DNA of 63,587 bases from NCBI GenBank assembly GCA_937916135.1, contig CALFTQ010000177.1:1-63587 (forward strand). Reading direction: 5' to 3'. This DNA is from an uncultured Verrucomicrobiales bacterium (GTDB lineage: Bacteria; Verrucomicrobiota; Verrucomicrobiia; Verrucomicrobiales; Akkermansiaceae). The notes under the pieces are model-generated. The model worked only from the letters and a program-made list of their open reading frames with translations. It was not told where the DNA came from and searched no databases. Below, in pieces: positions 8,817 to 19,689 of this stretch (the first letter of the stretch is position 1; each line of letters opens with the position of its first letter). The translations under genes and the position numbers were made by a program.

Positions 8817-9794
8817 TTACCCTCCTATCGTTGAAATGAAAGTAACCGTTTTCTGCTTTACCCAATCGCGAATCAGACAATACTGCCCCGAATGCTGCAT
8901 AATATCCCCATTAGTGCACCCCGGGCAAGGATGCTCTATACTCTCCACCCCCAGAAGTCCCAGAGTCGGGACCTCCATCACAGGCTTACATGAATCCGGC
9001 ACCACTCCTTTGATTCCATCCATCTGCCACACATTCCATGAGATTGTTCGTGCAGCTCGTCGCAAATCCTCTTTGGTAGGCACGCGTCCGAATCGTGCCG
9101 TATAAAAATCGATAAACGTATACAGAAGGCTCTCGCGAGCAAGAAGCAGATTGTCCCCCTGCCACTCGTATCCATACACACTCTGCAATGCCTTATGCGC
9201 CCAGTTGAGCCAATGACTGCGAATCGAGCAGTTTTCCGAAACAACACGTAATTTCCTATCGAGCAGACCTATGCGTTCCTCAACAGGAATCACCTTACCG
9301 GTGGCTGCATCATAGCGACTGGCCATATAGGGGCCTTCGCCACATGCGATTTCGAGTCGGGTATCAAGCACATAATCATGCCACGCCTTGCCCGGCATTG
9401 ACTCAAAAACAATCGGCTCAGGGTTGCTCATCCAGCCGTGGTGAGTTTCCTTGTTGAACACATCCTTTCGGCCAAACCACTGCTCGTCAATCAGATTATT
9501 CTGAGCGTTGCACAGCCAGGCTGGAGTAAACACTTCCGCTTTGGAACGCACACGGAATCGTTGTTCCTCGGCACTTTTGCTGACTCGAGGCTGAATGACA
9601 GAACCGTTTTCACCAGTGATACTTTCCACTGTTATTTCAGAAAAATACTGGTATGGCTCCCCCCGGGCCTCATAGCCATGCGTAGCCCAAAAGATGTTCT
9701 TCCGGGTCGTGCGATCACGCAGCAACTCCACGAGCAGCTGCGGGTCGCGCTGCCATATCTCATTCTCGTGGATGTCTACTGCGTTATTGTTCAC
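8817..9794 (-). CDS. Methyltransferase-like restriction subunit with AEVFTP motif
   Basis: This 325-residue protein starts with GTG (MNNNAVDIHENEIWQRDP) behind a GGGGA ribosome site. It contains AEVFTP (86-91), the motif that precedes the SAM pocket in N6-adenine methylases, and EIACGEGPY (148-156), a good motif I. No catalytic (N/D)PPY is present. A C-terminal CPGC pair may bind metal. It resembles proteins annotated as restriction subunit M that pair with large helicase-methylase proteins. It is the first gene of the operon and lies 3 bases from the 1313-residue partner, which does have NPPYQ. I infer the two form one composite enzyme. Confidence 0.7.
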   Translation of the reverse strand: MNNNAVDIHENEIWQRDPQLLVELLRDRTTRKNIFWATHGYEARGEPYQYFSEITVESITGENGSVIQPRVSKSAEEQRFRVRSKAEVFTPAWLCNAQNNLIDEQWFGRKDVFNKETHHGWMSNPEPIVFESMPGKAWHDYVLDTRLEIACGEGPYMASRYDAATGKVIPVEERIGLLDRKLRVVSENCSIRSHWLNWAHKALQSVYGYEWQGDNLLLARESLLYTFIDFYTARFGRVPTKEDLRRAARTISWNVWQMDGIKGVVPDSCKPVMEVPTLGLLGVESIEHPCPGCTNGDIMQHSGQYCLIRDWVKQKTVTFISTIGG

Positions 9795-10071
9795 GTTCTA
9801 TCCCCACCAGTCTACCCCAAAAGCAGCCCCCGAGCAAGCAAGAACTCCCCCTAATCTGGCAAACTATGCAGAAAACAGCCTAACAAAGTCCATTATCGCC
9901 TGTTTTATCCTCATTCAGCCCCCTTTCCCTCACCAACTGTCATACTTAGCAGCACAATCCAACAATTTCTCTTGCAAAGCAGCCTCGTAAAGTAGTACTC
10001 TTTGGCCTAGGTTCCTCAATATGAGTCACAGAGAAGACTAATGTTCATTGCCGCTTCTATTTTCATATATC
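9795..10071. other. Divergent intergenic region of the defence island
   Basis: The region separates the minus-strand operon from the plus-strand DUF2971 gene and must hold both promoters. It is AT-rich with no clear consensus boxes, and I see no repeat or RNA gene in it. Confidence 0.4.
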
Positions 10072-11262
10072 ATGAATATGTTCATACACACACCTCACAG
10101 ATTTTTAAGATGTGATGCAAACAATAAGAATTTTCCATACATGCTACCACGAAACGATGGAAACCCATTATCCGAAAAGTTGAGACTTTGCATGTATGTA
10201 GGAGAACAAGCCCTCATGAAGATTCTTGATAAGGAACGGCTGCGTTTGTCGTGCCCATGGAGAACAAATGATATCACAGAATGCGTTTCCCAGAATGAAT
10301 CGTACCAGGACTTGGAAGTTAAACGATTTGGATATATATGTTTATCAGAAGTCTATGATTCTCCGAAAATGTGGGGATTGTATGCCGAACGCAGTCGTGG
10401 AGCTTGCCTCATTTTTGATTTTGAGGTTATAAAACTTGACGAAGAGACTTTCGAGATACTAGAAGATGGCATGTCGAAGATAAACAATCGATTGCTTATC
10501 AGAAAAATAAGATACGATGACAAAAGAGCTCAAAAAAGAGACATTGATATTCTTTTCAGGAAATCAAAAACGTGGGCAGATGAAAAGGAATACCGAATCA
10601 TTTTTGATCTAGAAAACTTCAAAGGCGAAATCGAACACACAAATTCGGACGCCTACAGAATTGACTATTACCACAGCAATTTACTAAACTATCTGAGTCA
10701 TATTGTATTAGGTCCAAAGTGTCAATACAACGAAATAGAAATCCAATCCATCATTAGAAACAAATACAAAAACCTACCTCGAGTAGAAGTTAAAACAGAT
10801 TCATTATTAACGTTAACAACACAAATACCTCCTCACATACAATTTTCCACCTATATAAGCAGAGCACATTTTGACGCTGAGGATTTTAGCTACAACATCA
10901 CGCTCTTGGAAAGCCTTGAACATCTAAATAATCGAAGTTCTTATTCCAACCAGAAGATAAAAATATCATCCAGCTGGAAATCAACTACATCTGTAGAATT
11001 ACACGAACTTTGCCATCTGCTGGAATGTGATTTCGTCTCTTGCTACCAATCCTCATTTTTCATTCACTTCAAAGGAGTACGTGAATACTTTGTTCTAAAA
11101 GCTAAACAATTCAGCGGAACAGATATTGTCTTATTTGTCGAATATGATCAAGAATCTCATGAGTTCAAGATTGATTATAATGTAGAAAAAGAATATTTAA
11201 GCAATTTATTAACCGATGCGGAATCTGCTTTCAAATGCTTAAAAAAAATCACCCCCGAATAA
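10072..11262 (+). CDS. DUF2971-domain protein with C-terminal extension
   Basis: About 396 residues. The region MYVGEQALMKILDKERLRLS followed by NDITE, and then CLSEVYDSPKMWGLYAERSRGACLIFDF, matches the DUF2971 pattern, in which a short catalytic-like core contains MWGxYAxxHxGxCLxF. Typical DUF2971 proteins are about 250-300 residues, so the last 120 or so (from about residue 265) are an unassigned extension. I chose ATG 10072; an in-frame TTG at 10048 and an ATG at 10078 are alternatives, and no strong Shine-Dalgarno decides between them. The gene is AT-rich and divergent from the defence operon. DUF2971 genes often sit in defence islands, but their activity is unknown. Confidence 0.65.
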   Translation: MNMFIHTPHRFLRCDANNKNFPYMLPRNDGNPLSEKLRLCMYVGEQALMKILDKERLRLSCPWRTNDITECVSQNESYQDLEVKRFGYICLSEVYDSPKMWGLYAERSRGACLIFDFEVIKLDEETFEILEDGMSKINNRLLIRKIRYDDKRAQKRDIDILFRKSKTWADEKEYRIIFDLENFKGEIEHTNSDAYRIDYYHSNLLNYLSHIVLGPKCQYNEIEIQSIIRNKYKNLPRVEVKTDSLLTLTTQIPPHIQFSTYISRAHFDAEDFSYNITLLESLEHLNNRSSYSNQKIKISSSWKSTTSVELHELCHLLECDFVSCYQSSFFIHFKGVREYFVLKAKQFSGTDIVLFVEYDQESHEFKIDYNVEKEYLSNLLTDAESAFKCLKKITPE

Positions 11263-11694
11263 ACACCACCCATCCGCACATCATTATATGAGTTTCTCAA
11301 CGAGCACCTTATGCTCCGCAGCTGCGGGGGAGTAGACGATACAATTGAGCATCCTGCGTTCCATAATTAGTGACTGAAATACTGCAAACGCCCCCCCCCC
11401 CCGCCAGCAGGCGAGAGGCTGGATCTTCTCTTGCATTGGGCCCAAGGCATGCGTCCAGTCTTTGACTTGGAAATAACGCCACTGACCTTCCTTTATGATC
11501 AAAAATTATCCCCTGCCCTGATTGTTGGGAGGGGGATGAGGAGGTCAGCTGTAATGTTTGCGCAGGGAGACGATGTAGAGGACGGAGGCTTGTTCGAGAA
11601 TCTACTCGAAACGGCATCGTGAAACGGAAATAAGGATTTTGCTTATTTTCATTTCGGGGCTTAAATGAAATAAGGCATGCGAGCGGACTTGGGG

Positions 11695-11784
11695 CTTCCG
11701 TCTCCGGCAAGCCTTCCGTCTCCGGCAAGCCTACGCCGAGACAGGACGCCGAGACAGGACGCCGCGACAGGACGCCGCGACAGG
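11695..11784. repeat. Two adjacent tandem repeats (18 bp x2, 13 bp x4)
   Basis: An 18-base unit starting cttccgtctcc occurs twice exactly (11695-11712, 11713-11730). It is followed by four 13-base units: acgccgagacagg twice, then acgccgcgacagg twice (11733-11784). The 20 bases at 11731-11750 recur exactly as reverse complement at 58056-58075, so this is part of a dispersed repeat family. Confidence 0.85.
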
Positions 11785-11805
11785 ATGCAGGGATTTGCCG
11801 GGCTG

Positions 11806-11952
11806 TTTGCCCGTAAACGGGCAAATCGAAATTCTGCTCGTGCGAGCAGATCGAAATTTTGCCTAGCAAATCGAAATTGGCTGCAAAGCTGCCATCGAAA
11901 TTACCGCCGGAAGGGCGGTAAAGTTTTAAGGCCGGGGATTGCTCCCCGGCCT
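11806..11952. repeat. Hairpin array with ATCGAAATT linkers
   Basis: Six short inverted repeats occur in series: 11806-11825 (9-bp stem), 11834-11849 (7-bp), 11858-11870 (5-bp), 11879-11893 (6-bp with one mismatch), 11903-11919 (6-bp) and 11929-11952 (9-bp). The first five are separated by four exact copies of ATCGAAATT at 11825, 11850, 11870 and 11894. The stems differ in sequence; only the linker is conserved. The last stem lies just past the gcvP stop and may double as its terminator. Confidence 0.85.
11929..11952 (-). terminator. Possible gcvP terminator stem
   Basis: A perfect 9-bp stem aggccgggg/ccccggcct with a 6-base loop lies 32 bases after the gcvP stop codon on the minus strand. 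The T-tract is weak (TTAAAAC), so termination strength is uncertain. Confidence 0.5.
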
Positions 11953-11983
11953 GGTGATTGTTCGGTTGGCTGAAGCTGAGGCT

Positions 11984-14824
<2,841 letters not shown>

Positions 14825-14850
14825 ATCAATGAATTATACGTTTTTGAAGA

Positions 14851-14890
14851 AAAAAGAAAAGGCCGCATTCCCGGCTGGGGGAATGCGGCC
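14851..14890 (-). terminator. Rho-independent terminator between gcvH and gcvP
   Basis: On the minus strand, ggccgcattcc (14861-14871) pairs with ggaatgcggcc (14880-14890), a perfect 11-bp GC-rich stem. TTTTCTTTTTTC follows immediately. It lies 10 bases after the gcvH stop, ahead of the gcvP start at 14824, and so should end or attenuate gcvTH transcripts. Confidence 0.85.
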
Positions 14891-14900
14891 CGAAGGGGCT

Positions 14901-15281
14901 TTACTTGCAGAACTCCTCGTAAGCGGCGGCATCCATCAGCTCGTCCAGCTCGGAGGGGTCATCCAGCTTAATCTTGCAGATCCAGCCGGCGCCGGTGGCG
15001 TCGGAGTTCACGGTGCCGGGCTCGGCGTCCAGGGCCTCGTTCACTTCCACCACCTCACCGGAAACGGGGGTGTACACATCGGAAGCGGCCTTCACGGACT
15101 CCACCACGGCGATGCTGTCCTCCTTGGAGAAGGTATCGCCCACGGCGGGGAGGTCGACGTACACCACGTCACCCAGTTCGGACTGGGCGTGGTCGGTGAT
15201 GCCGAGGGTCACGATGCCATCGACGATGGGGCTGATCCACTCGTGCTCGGAGGAATACTTGTATTCAACGGGATTGCTCAT
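14901..15281 (-). CDS. gcvH: Glycine cleavage system H protein
   Basis: A 126-residue lipoyl carrier that shuttles the aminomethyl intermediate between P, T and L proteins. The lipoylated lysine is K64 in VESVKAASD, and the N-terminal YSSEHEWI and GITDHAQSELGDVV segments are family signatures. Length is standard. It lies 28 bases downstream of gcvT and is followed by a terminator. No sign of damage. Confidence 0.97.
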   Translation of the reverse strand: MSNPVEYKYSSEHEWISPIVDGIVTLGITDHAQSELGDVVYVDLPAVGDTFSKEDSIAVVESVKAASDVYTPVSGEVVEVNEALDAEPGTVNSDATGAGWICKIKLDDPSELDELMDAAAYEEFCK

Positions 15282-15309
15282 GGTATTTGTATGATTAGGG
15301 GTGTGAGGT

Positions 15310-16392
15310 TTACTTTTTGAGGAAGGGTTTCTTGACGATGATGGCGGGAACGGCCTTGTTGCGCACCATCACGTTCACTTCAGTGCCGACCTTGCCGAGG
15401 GCGGCGGGCACATAGGCCATGCCGATGCCCTTGCCCAGGGAGGGGGAGAGGACACCGCTGCAGAGCTCGCCCAGCGGGGTGCCGTCCGGCAGCTGCACTT
15501 CGTAGCCGTGGCGGGGGGGAGCACCCTTGCCGGTGTATTCAATAGCCACCAGGGCGGTGGGGCGGCCCTCGGCCTTCTGGGCGCGGAGCACGTCAACACC
15601 GATGAATTCCTTGGTGAGGTCGCAGCACCAGGAGAGACCGGCCTCCAGCGGGGTCTTCTCCGGGGAAAGGTCGCTGCCGTTCAGGGAGTAGCACATCTCG
15701 AGGCGCAGGCTGTCGCGGGCACCCAGGCCGCAGGGCTTGGCGCCGCAGTCCATGACCTTCTCGAACCACTTCACGCCCTGAGCAGCGGGGCAGAAGAACT
15801 CGTAGCCGTTCTCGCCGGTGTAGCCGGTGCGGCAGACCACCACGGCATCGCCATCGCACTCGAACATGAGGATACCGTTGCGCACGGGCAGCTCCACGCC
15901 GGGGCAGAGCTTGGCGAACACCTCTTCGCAGGTGGGGCCCTGCACCGCCAGACCCACGTAGTCGGCGCTCTTGTTCACCAGGGAGATACCCTCCGGCTTG
16001 TGGGCGGTGAGCCAGGCGTAGTCCTCATCAATCATGGAGGCATTCACCACCACGAAGAAGTTATCCTTGCCGATCTGGTAGATGATGAGGTCATCAATCA
16101 CGCCGCCCTTCTCGTTGAGCATGATGGAATACTGACCCATGCCATCCACCAGTTTATTCAGATTATTGGTGAACATGGTGTTGAGCCACTCCGTGGCACC
16201 CTCACCGCTGACCAGGAACTGGCCCATGTGAGAAATATCGAACACACCGCAGGCGCTGCGCACCGTGTTGTGCTCGTCGATAATGCCCGTGTACTGCACC
16301 GGCATATTCCACCCTGCAAAGGGTACCATCTTGGCTCCGAGGGCCACGTGCTTATCGCACAGGGGCGTGCTCTTGATTGATTCGGCGTTCAT
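15310..16392 (-). CDS. gcvT: Glycine cleavage system T protein (aminomethyltransferase)
   Basis: Transfers the methylene unit from aminomethyl-H protein to tetrahydrofolate, releasing ammonia. With the start at 16392 (MNAESIKSTPLCDKHVALGAKMVPFAGW) the protein is 360 residues, the usual size. The longer frame from 16497 would add 35 residues with no counterpart in the family. KMVPFAGWNMPVQY, FDISHMGQF and GYTGENGYEFF are GcvT hallmarks. It is the first gene of the gcvT-gcvH-gcvP series. I saw no glycine riboswitch in the short upstream gap. Confidence 0.95.
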   Translation of the reverse strand: MNAESIKSTPLCDKHVALGAKMVPFAGWNMPVQYTGIIDEHNTVRSACGVFDISHMGQFLVSGEGATEWLNTMFTNNLNKLVDGMGQYSIMLNEKGGVIDDLIIYQIGKDNFFVVVNASMIDEDYAWLTAHKPEGISLVNKSADYVGLAVQGPTCEEVFAKLCPGVELPVRNGILMFECDGDAVVVCRTGYTGENGYEFFCPAAQGVKWFEKVMDCGAKPCGLGARDSLRLEMCYSLNGSDLSPEKTPLEAGLSWCCDLTKEFIGVDVLRAQKAEGRPTALVAIEYTGKGAPPRHGYEVQLPDGTPLGELCSGVLSPSLGKGIGMAYVPAALGKVGTEVNVMVRNKAVPAIIVKKPFLKK

Positions 16393-16578
16393 GCGGCGGC
16401 GATTGTACTCCCGTTCGGCATTTGCGTCAAGCATGTATAACGCATATAACGCAGAAAGTAATGCATGCGGGAAACCCGCAGGCTTTTCCCTTTTCACTGT
16501 CTTTGTGTGACAATTTAGCCAGATAAGCGAATTTACTTGTCAATATCAAGGGAACATGGTAGAAAGGTGTGACTCTTT

Positions 16579-18789
16579 ATGGACACAACGTACTACGTGA
16601 TATACGGAATGCTCCTGCTTCTGTCGGTCTTCGGGCTGGTGGTGGGCGTGAGCAATGACGCCTGTAACTTCCTGAACTCCTCGCTGGGGAGCCGCTCCGG
16701 CACCTATACCGGGGCAGTGGCCGTGGCCGCCGTGGGTGTGCTGCTGGGTGCATCCTTCTCCAGCGGCATGATGGAGATTGCCCGCAGCGGCGTTTTCATT
16801 CCGAGCATGTTCAGCTTCCACGAGGTGATGCTCCTGTTCCTGGCCGTGATGGTGGCCAACGTGATTCTGCTGGATATCTTCAACACGCTGGGGCTGCCCA
16901 CCTCCACCACGGTATCGCTCATCTTTGCCTTGCTGGGTTCCGCCCTGGGCATGGCCTATTTCAACATTGGCGACGGCCCCGGCTCGCTGGCAGACTACAT
17001 CAACACCGACAAGGTGTTCTTCATCGTCTCGGGTATTTTCTGCTCGGTGGCCATTGCCTTCACCGTGGGCACCGTGGTGATGTGGTTCTCCCGCCTGCTC
17101 TACTCCTTCCACTACCAGCGCATGTACCGCCTCATCGGCCCGCTGTGGTGCGGTTTCGCCTTCACGGCCATCACCTACTTTGCCGTGTTCAAGGGGCTGA
17201 AGACCAGCCCGGTGATGAAGGGCCCGTTCATGGATATGGTAGATGCCAACCTGGGCGTCTCCATCCTGATTGCCTTTGTGGCATGGACCATCATTGCCGC
17301 CATCCTGCAGTACGGATTCAAGATTAACACCCTGCGCATCACCGTGCTTACCGGCACGGGCGCCCTGGCCCTGGCCTTTGCGGGCAACGACCTGGTGAAC
17401 TTCATCGGCGTGTTCATGGCCTCGCAGACCACCATGGAGATTGGTGAAGCCCACCTGGCCGCCGGTGGTGACCTGGCCACCCTGAAGATGGGCGGTCTGG
17501 CCGATGTGAAGCAGCAGGTGAACATGCTCTGGCTGGTAGCCGCCGGCCTGGTGATGGTAGGCACCCTGTTCTTCTCCAAGAAAGCCCGCAAGGTGACGGA
17601 GACCGAGCTGAAGCTCTCTGCCGCCAGCTCCGGCAAGGAGCGTTTCGGCTCCTGCAGCGCCGCCCGCACCATGGTGCGCTACACGCTCAACACCGTGCGC
17701 TTCTTCGAGAAGGTGACCCCCAAGCCCGTGCAGGACTTCATCGCGAAGCGCTTCACCCCGCTGGCTCCGGAGGAAGAAACCGGCGCCCTGTATGACCAGG
17801 TGCGCGGCTCCGTGAACCTGACCGTCTCTGCCCTGCTCATCTCCGTGGCCACGGGCCTGCAGCTGCCGCTTTCCACCACCTACGTGACCTTCATGGTGGC
17901 CATGGGTTCCTCGCTGGCAGACCGCGCCTGGGGCCGCGACAGCGCCGTGTACCGCATCACCGGCGTGCTCACCGTCATCGGCGGCTGGTTCCTCACCGCC
18001 CTGGCCGCCAGTCTGGCCGCCTTCATCGTGGCCCTCGTCATGGCCTACGGTGGTTTCTGGGGCATGATTACCATGCTCGTCATTGCCGGTGCGCTGCTCA
18101 TCAAATCCACCTTCTTCACCAGCAGCTCCAAGGATGAGATCCGGCTTATCAACATGGCCAGCGATGCCGCCGTCAAGGACTTCGGCAAGGCCGCCAGCGG
18201 GCGTCTGGGCCGCATGGTGGGCATCTACAACGCCATGGTCAAAGCCCTGCTGAGCGAAGACCGCGATGCCCTGAAGCGCCTGCGCAAGAAGAGCCGCAAC
18301 CTGAAGCGCGACCTGGAAGTGCTGCGCGAAAACGAAGTGCTGCCCACCCTGCGCACCCTGCCCAAGGAACTGGCAGACCGTGGCCAGCTTGTCTTCCGCA
18401 TCACGGAGATTTCGCTCAACACCTGCGAGCGCCTGCTCACCCTGGTGAAGGCCAGTTACAACCACATCGACAACAACCACCAGGGACTCAACAAGGAACA
18501 GGGCGATGACCTGCTGGCGCTGACCAACAAGATTGGCCGCTTCTATCCGGACCTGACCGATATGCTCAAAGAAGGTAACTTCAAGGGCATTGAAGCCCTG
18601 CTGGAAGAGCGCGACCAGCTCAGCGAAGACTTTGCCGACTGCATCACCCGCCACCTGATGCACAGCACTGCCGATGAAAGCGGCATGCGCAACGGCATCC
18701 TCTACCTCACCCTGCTCAACGAGACGCGAGCCATGCTCAGCCATGCCTTCGCCCTCATCGAGCGCGTGAAGGAACTCTACGAGGACTAG
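16579..18789 (+). CDS. Pit-family phosphate transporter fused to PhoU-like domain
   Basis: A 736-residue inorganic phosphate permease (PHO4 family). The two inverted PHO4 signatures are visible: GVSNDACNF (23-31) and FAGNDLVNFIGV (about 270), each inside hydrophobic helices. The last 200 or so residues (about 540-736) are soluble and helical (KALLSEDRDALKRLRKKSRN) and resemble PhoU/DUF47, suggesting built-in regulation by phosphate status. A close paralogue is encoded at 44852-47077. The gene is divergent from gcvT and ends with a strong terminator. Ion coupling (Na+ or H+) cannot be told from sequence. Confidence 0.93.
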   Translation: MDTTYYVIYGMLLLLSVFGLVVGVSNDACNFLNSSLGSRSGTYTGAVAVAAVGVLLGASFSSGMMEIARSGVFIPSMFSFHEVMLLFLAVMVANVILLDIFNTLGLPTSTTVSLIFALLGSALGMAYFNIGDGPGSLADYINTDKVFFIVSGIFCSVAIAFTVGTVVMWFSRLLYSFHYQRMYRLIGPLWCGFAFTAITYFAVFKGLKTSPVMKGPFMDMVDANLGVSILIAFVAWTIIAAILQYGFKINTLRITVLTGTGALALAFAGNDLVNFIGVFMASQTTMEIGEAHLAAGGDLATLKMGGLADVKQQVNMLWLVAAGLVMVGTLFFSKKARKVTETELKLSAASSGKERFGSCSAARTMVRYTLNTVRFFEKVTPKPVQDFIAKRFTPLAPEEETGALYDQVRGSVNLTVSALLISVATGLQLPLSTTYVTFMVAMGSSLADRAWGRDSAVYRITGVLTVIGGWFLTALAASLAAFIVALVMAYGGFWGMITMLVIAGALLIKSTFFTSSSKDEIRLINMASDAAVKDFGKAASGRLGRMVGIYNAMVKALLSEDRDALKRLRKKSRNLKRDLEVLRENEVLPTLRTLPKELADRGQLVFRITEISLNTCERLLTLVKASYNHIDNNHQGLNKEQGDDLLALTNKIGRFYPDLTDMLKEGNFKGIEALLEERDQLSEDFADCITRHLMHSTADESGMRNGILYLTLLNETRAMLSHAFALIERVKELYED

Positions 18790-18807
18790 CCCCGAATATT
18801 TCACCAC

Positions 18808-18840
18808 AGCCCCGGTGCCAGACGGCTCCGGGGCTTTTTT
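18808..18840 (+). terminator. Rho-independent terminator after pit
   Basis: agccccgg (18808-18815) pairs with ccggggct (18828-18835), followed by a T-run. It lies 19 bases after the transporter stop codon. Confidence 0.85.
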
Positions 18841-18912
18841 ATTCCCAAAGCGCCATTCACCCTCCAGAAATATCTTGACATCCGGCATCTATGCAGATAA
18901 GCTGGTAATACT

Positions 18913-19686
18913 ATGAGCGAAGATGCAACCTGCAACGTCATCTGCCTGAAGTGGGGTACCCGTTATCCCGCAGCTTACACGAACACTCTCTACCGTTCCG
19001 TCAAGAAACACCTTCACCGTCCGTTCCGGTTCGTCTGTGTTACAGATGACCCGACGGGGCTCGATGAGGGCATAGATGCGCAACCCTTTCCTCCGAATCC
19101 CGGTTATAAGAATGAGAAAGCATGGCCCGGCATTTTCTCCAAGCTGGCCATAACCCAGGATGGCTTTGCGAACCTGAAAGGCCCCACCCTGTTTCTGGAT
19201 GTGGATGTAGTCATCATGGATGATATCGACTGTTTCTTTGATTACAAGCCGGGAGAAAACTGCATCATCCACAACTGGATTGAGTGGCACAAGACCCTGT
19301 TCCGCAAGCGACCGGAGATTGGCAACTCATCCATCTACCGCTTTGAAGCCGGCAAATCCGGATATATCTACGACACCTTCATCCGCGAGTTTGACCGCGC
19401 CCACGACAAGACCCAATTCCCGACGGAGCAGGCATTCCTGACCTACGCCATGAAACAGAAAGGGGTGAACTGGTGGCCGTACGACTGGGCACAGAGCTAC
19501 AAGCGCTGCTGCCGCCCCATCTTCCCGCTGAATCTGTTTGTGGTCCCCAAGCCGCCCAAGACACGCATTCTGGTATTCCACGGCAACCCTGATCCTGACC
19601 AGGCTATAGTGGGCTTTGATGATGGCAAGGCACACCACAAGACACTTCCAGCCCCGTGGATTGAAGATTACTGGAAACTTTCCTGA
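18913..19686 (+). CDS. GT-A-fold glycosyltransferase-like protein
   Basis: The 257-residue protein starts with a strand-loop (NVICLKWGTRYPAAYTNTLY) typical of GT8-like transferases and has a DxD metal motif at D96-V-D98 (LFLDVDVVIMDD). No signal peptide or membrane helix is seen, so it is probably cytoplasmic and may work on nucleotide-sugar donors for surface glycans. The exact family (GT8-like) and substrate are uncertain. It is followed 3 bases later by a YrbL-like kinase gene, implying a two-gene operon for envelope glycan decoration. Confidence 0.65.
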   Translation: MSEDATCNVICLKWGTRYPAAYTNTLYRSVKKHLHRPFRFVCVTDDPTGLDEGIDAQPFPPNPGYKNEKAWPGIFSKLAITQDGFANLKGPTLFLDVDVVIMDDIDCFFDYKPGENCIIHNWIEWHKTLFRKRPEIGNSSIYRFEAGKSGYIYDTFIREFDRAHDKTQFPTEQAFLTYAMKQKGVNWWPYDWAQSYKRCCRPIFPLNLFVVPKPPKTRILVFHGNPDPDQAIVGFDDGKAHHKTLPAPWIEDYWKLS

Positions 19687-19689
19687 GTC

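Larger units (their letters stand above)
11263..11983. other. 720-base non-coding, repeat-rich gap
   Basis: This gap divides the AT-rich island from the GC-rich core. It contains a run of 12 C (11391-11402), tandem repeats (11695-11784), and a hairpin array ending in a terminator-like stem (11806-11952). Short minus-strand open frames at 11284-11869 show no recognisable family and run through the C-run, so I do not call them genes. Confidence 0.6.

Noticed and set aside
11284..11869. Minus-strand open frames (72 and 186 codons) across the C12 run
   Set aside because: No recognisable family, no ribosome site, and the frames run through tandem repeats; kept only as a note on the C-run.
16498..16578. 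Glycine riboswitch upstream of gcvT
   Set aside because: The gap between gcvT and the divergent pit gene is short, and I see none of the conserved paired elements.
16546..18888. 780-codon minus-strand open frame
   Set aside because: Antisense to the Pit transporter, low-complexity His/Gly/Glu product; the sense strand has unmistakable PHO4 motifs.
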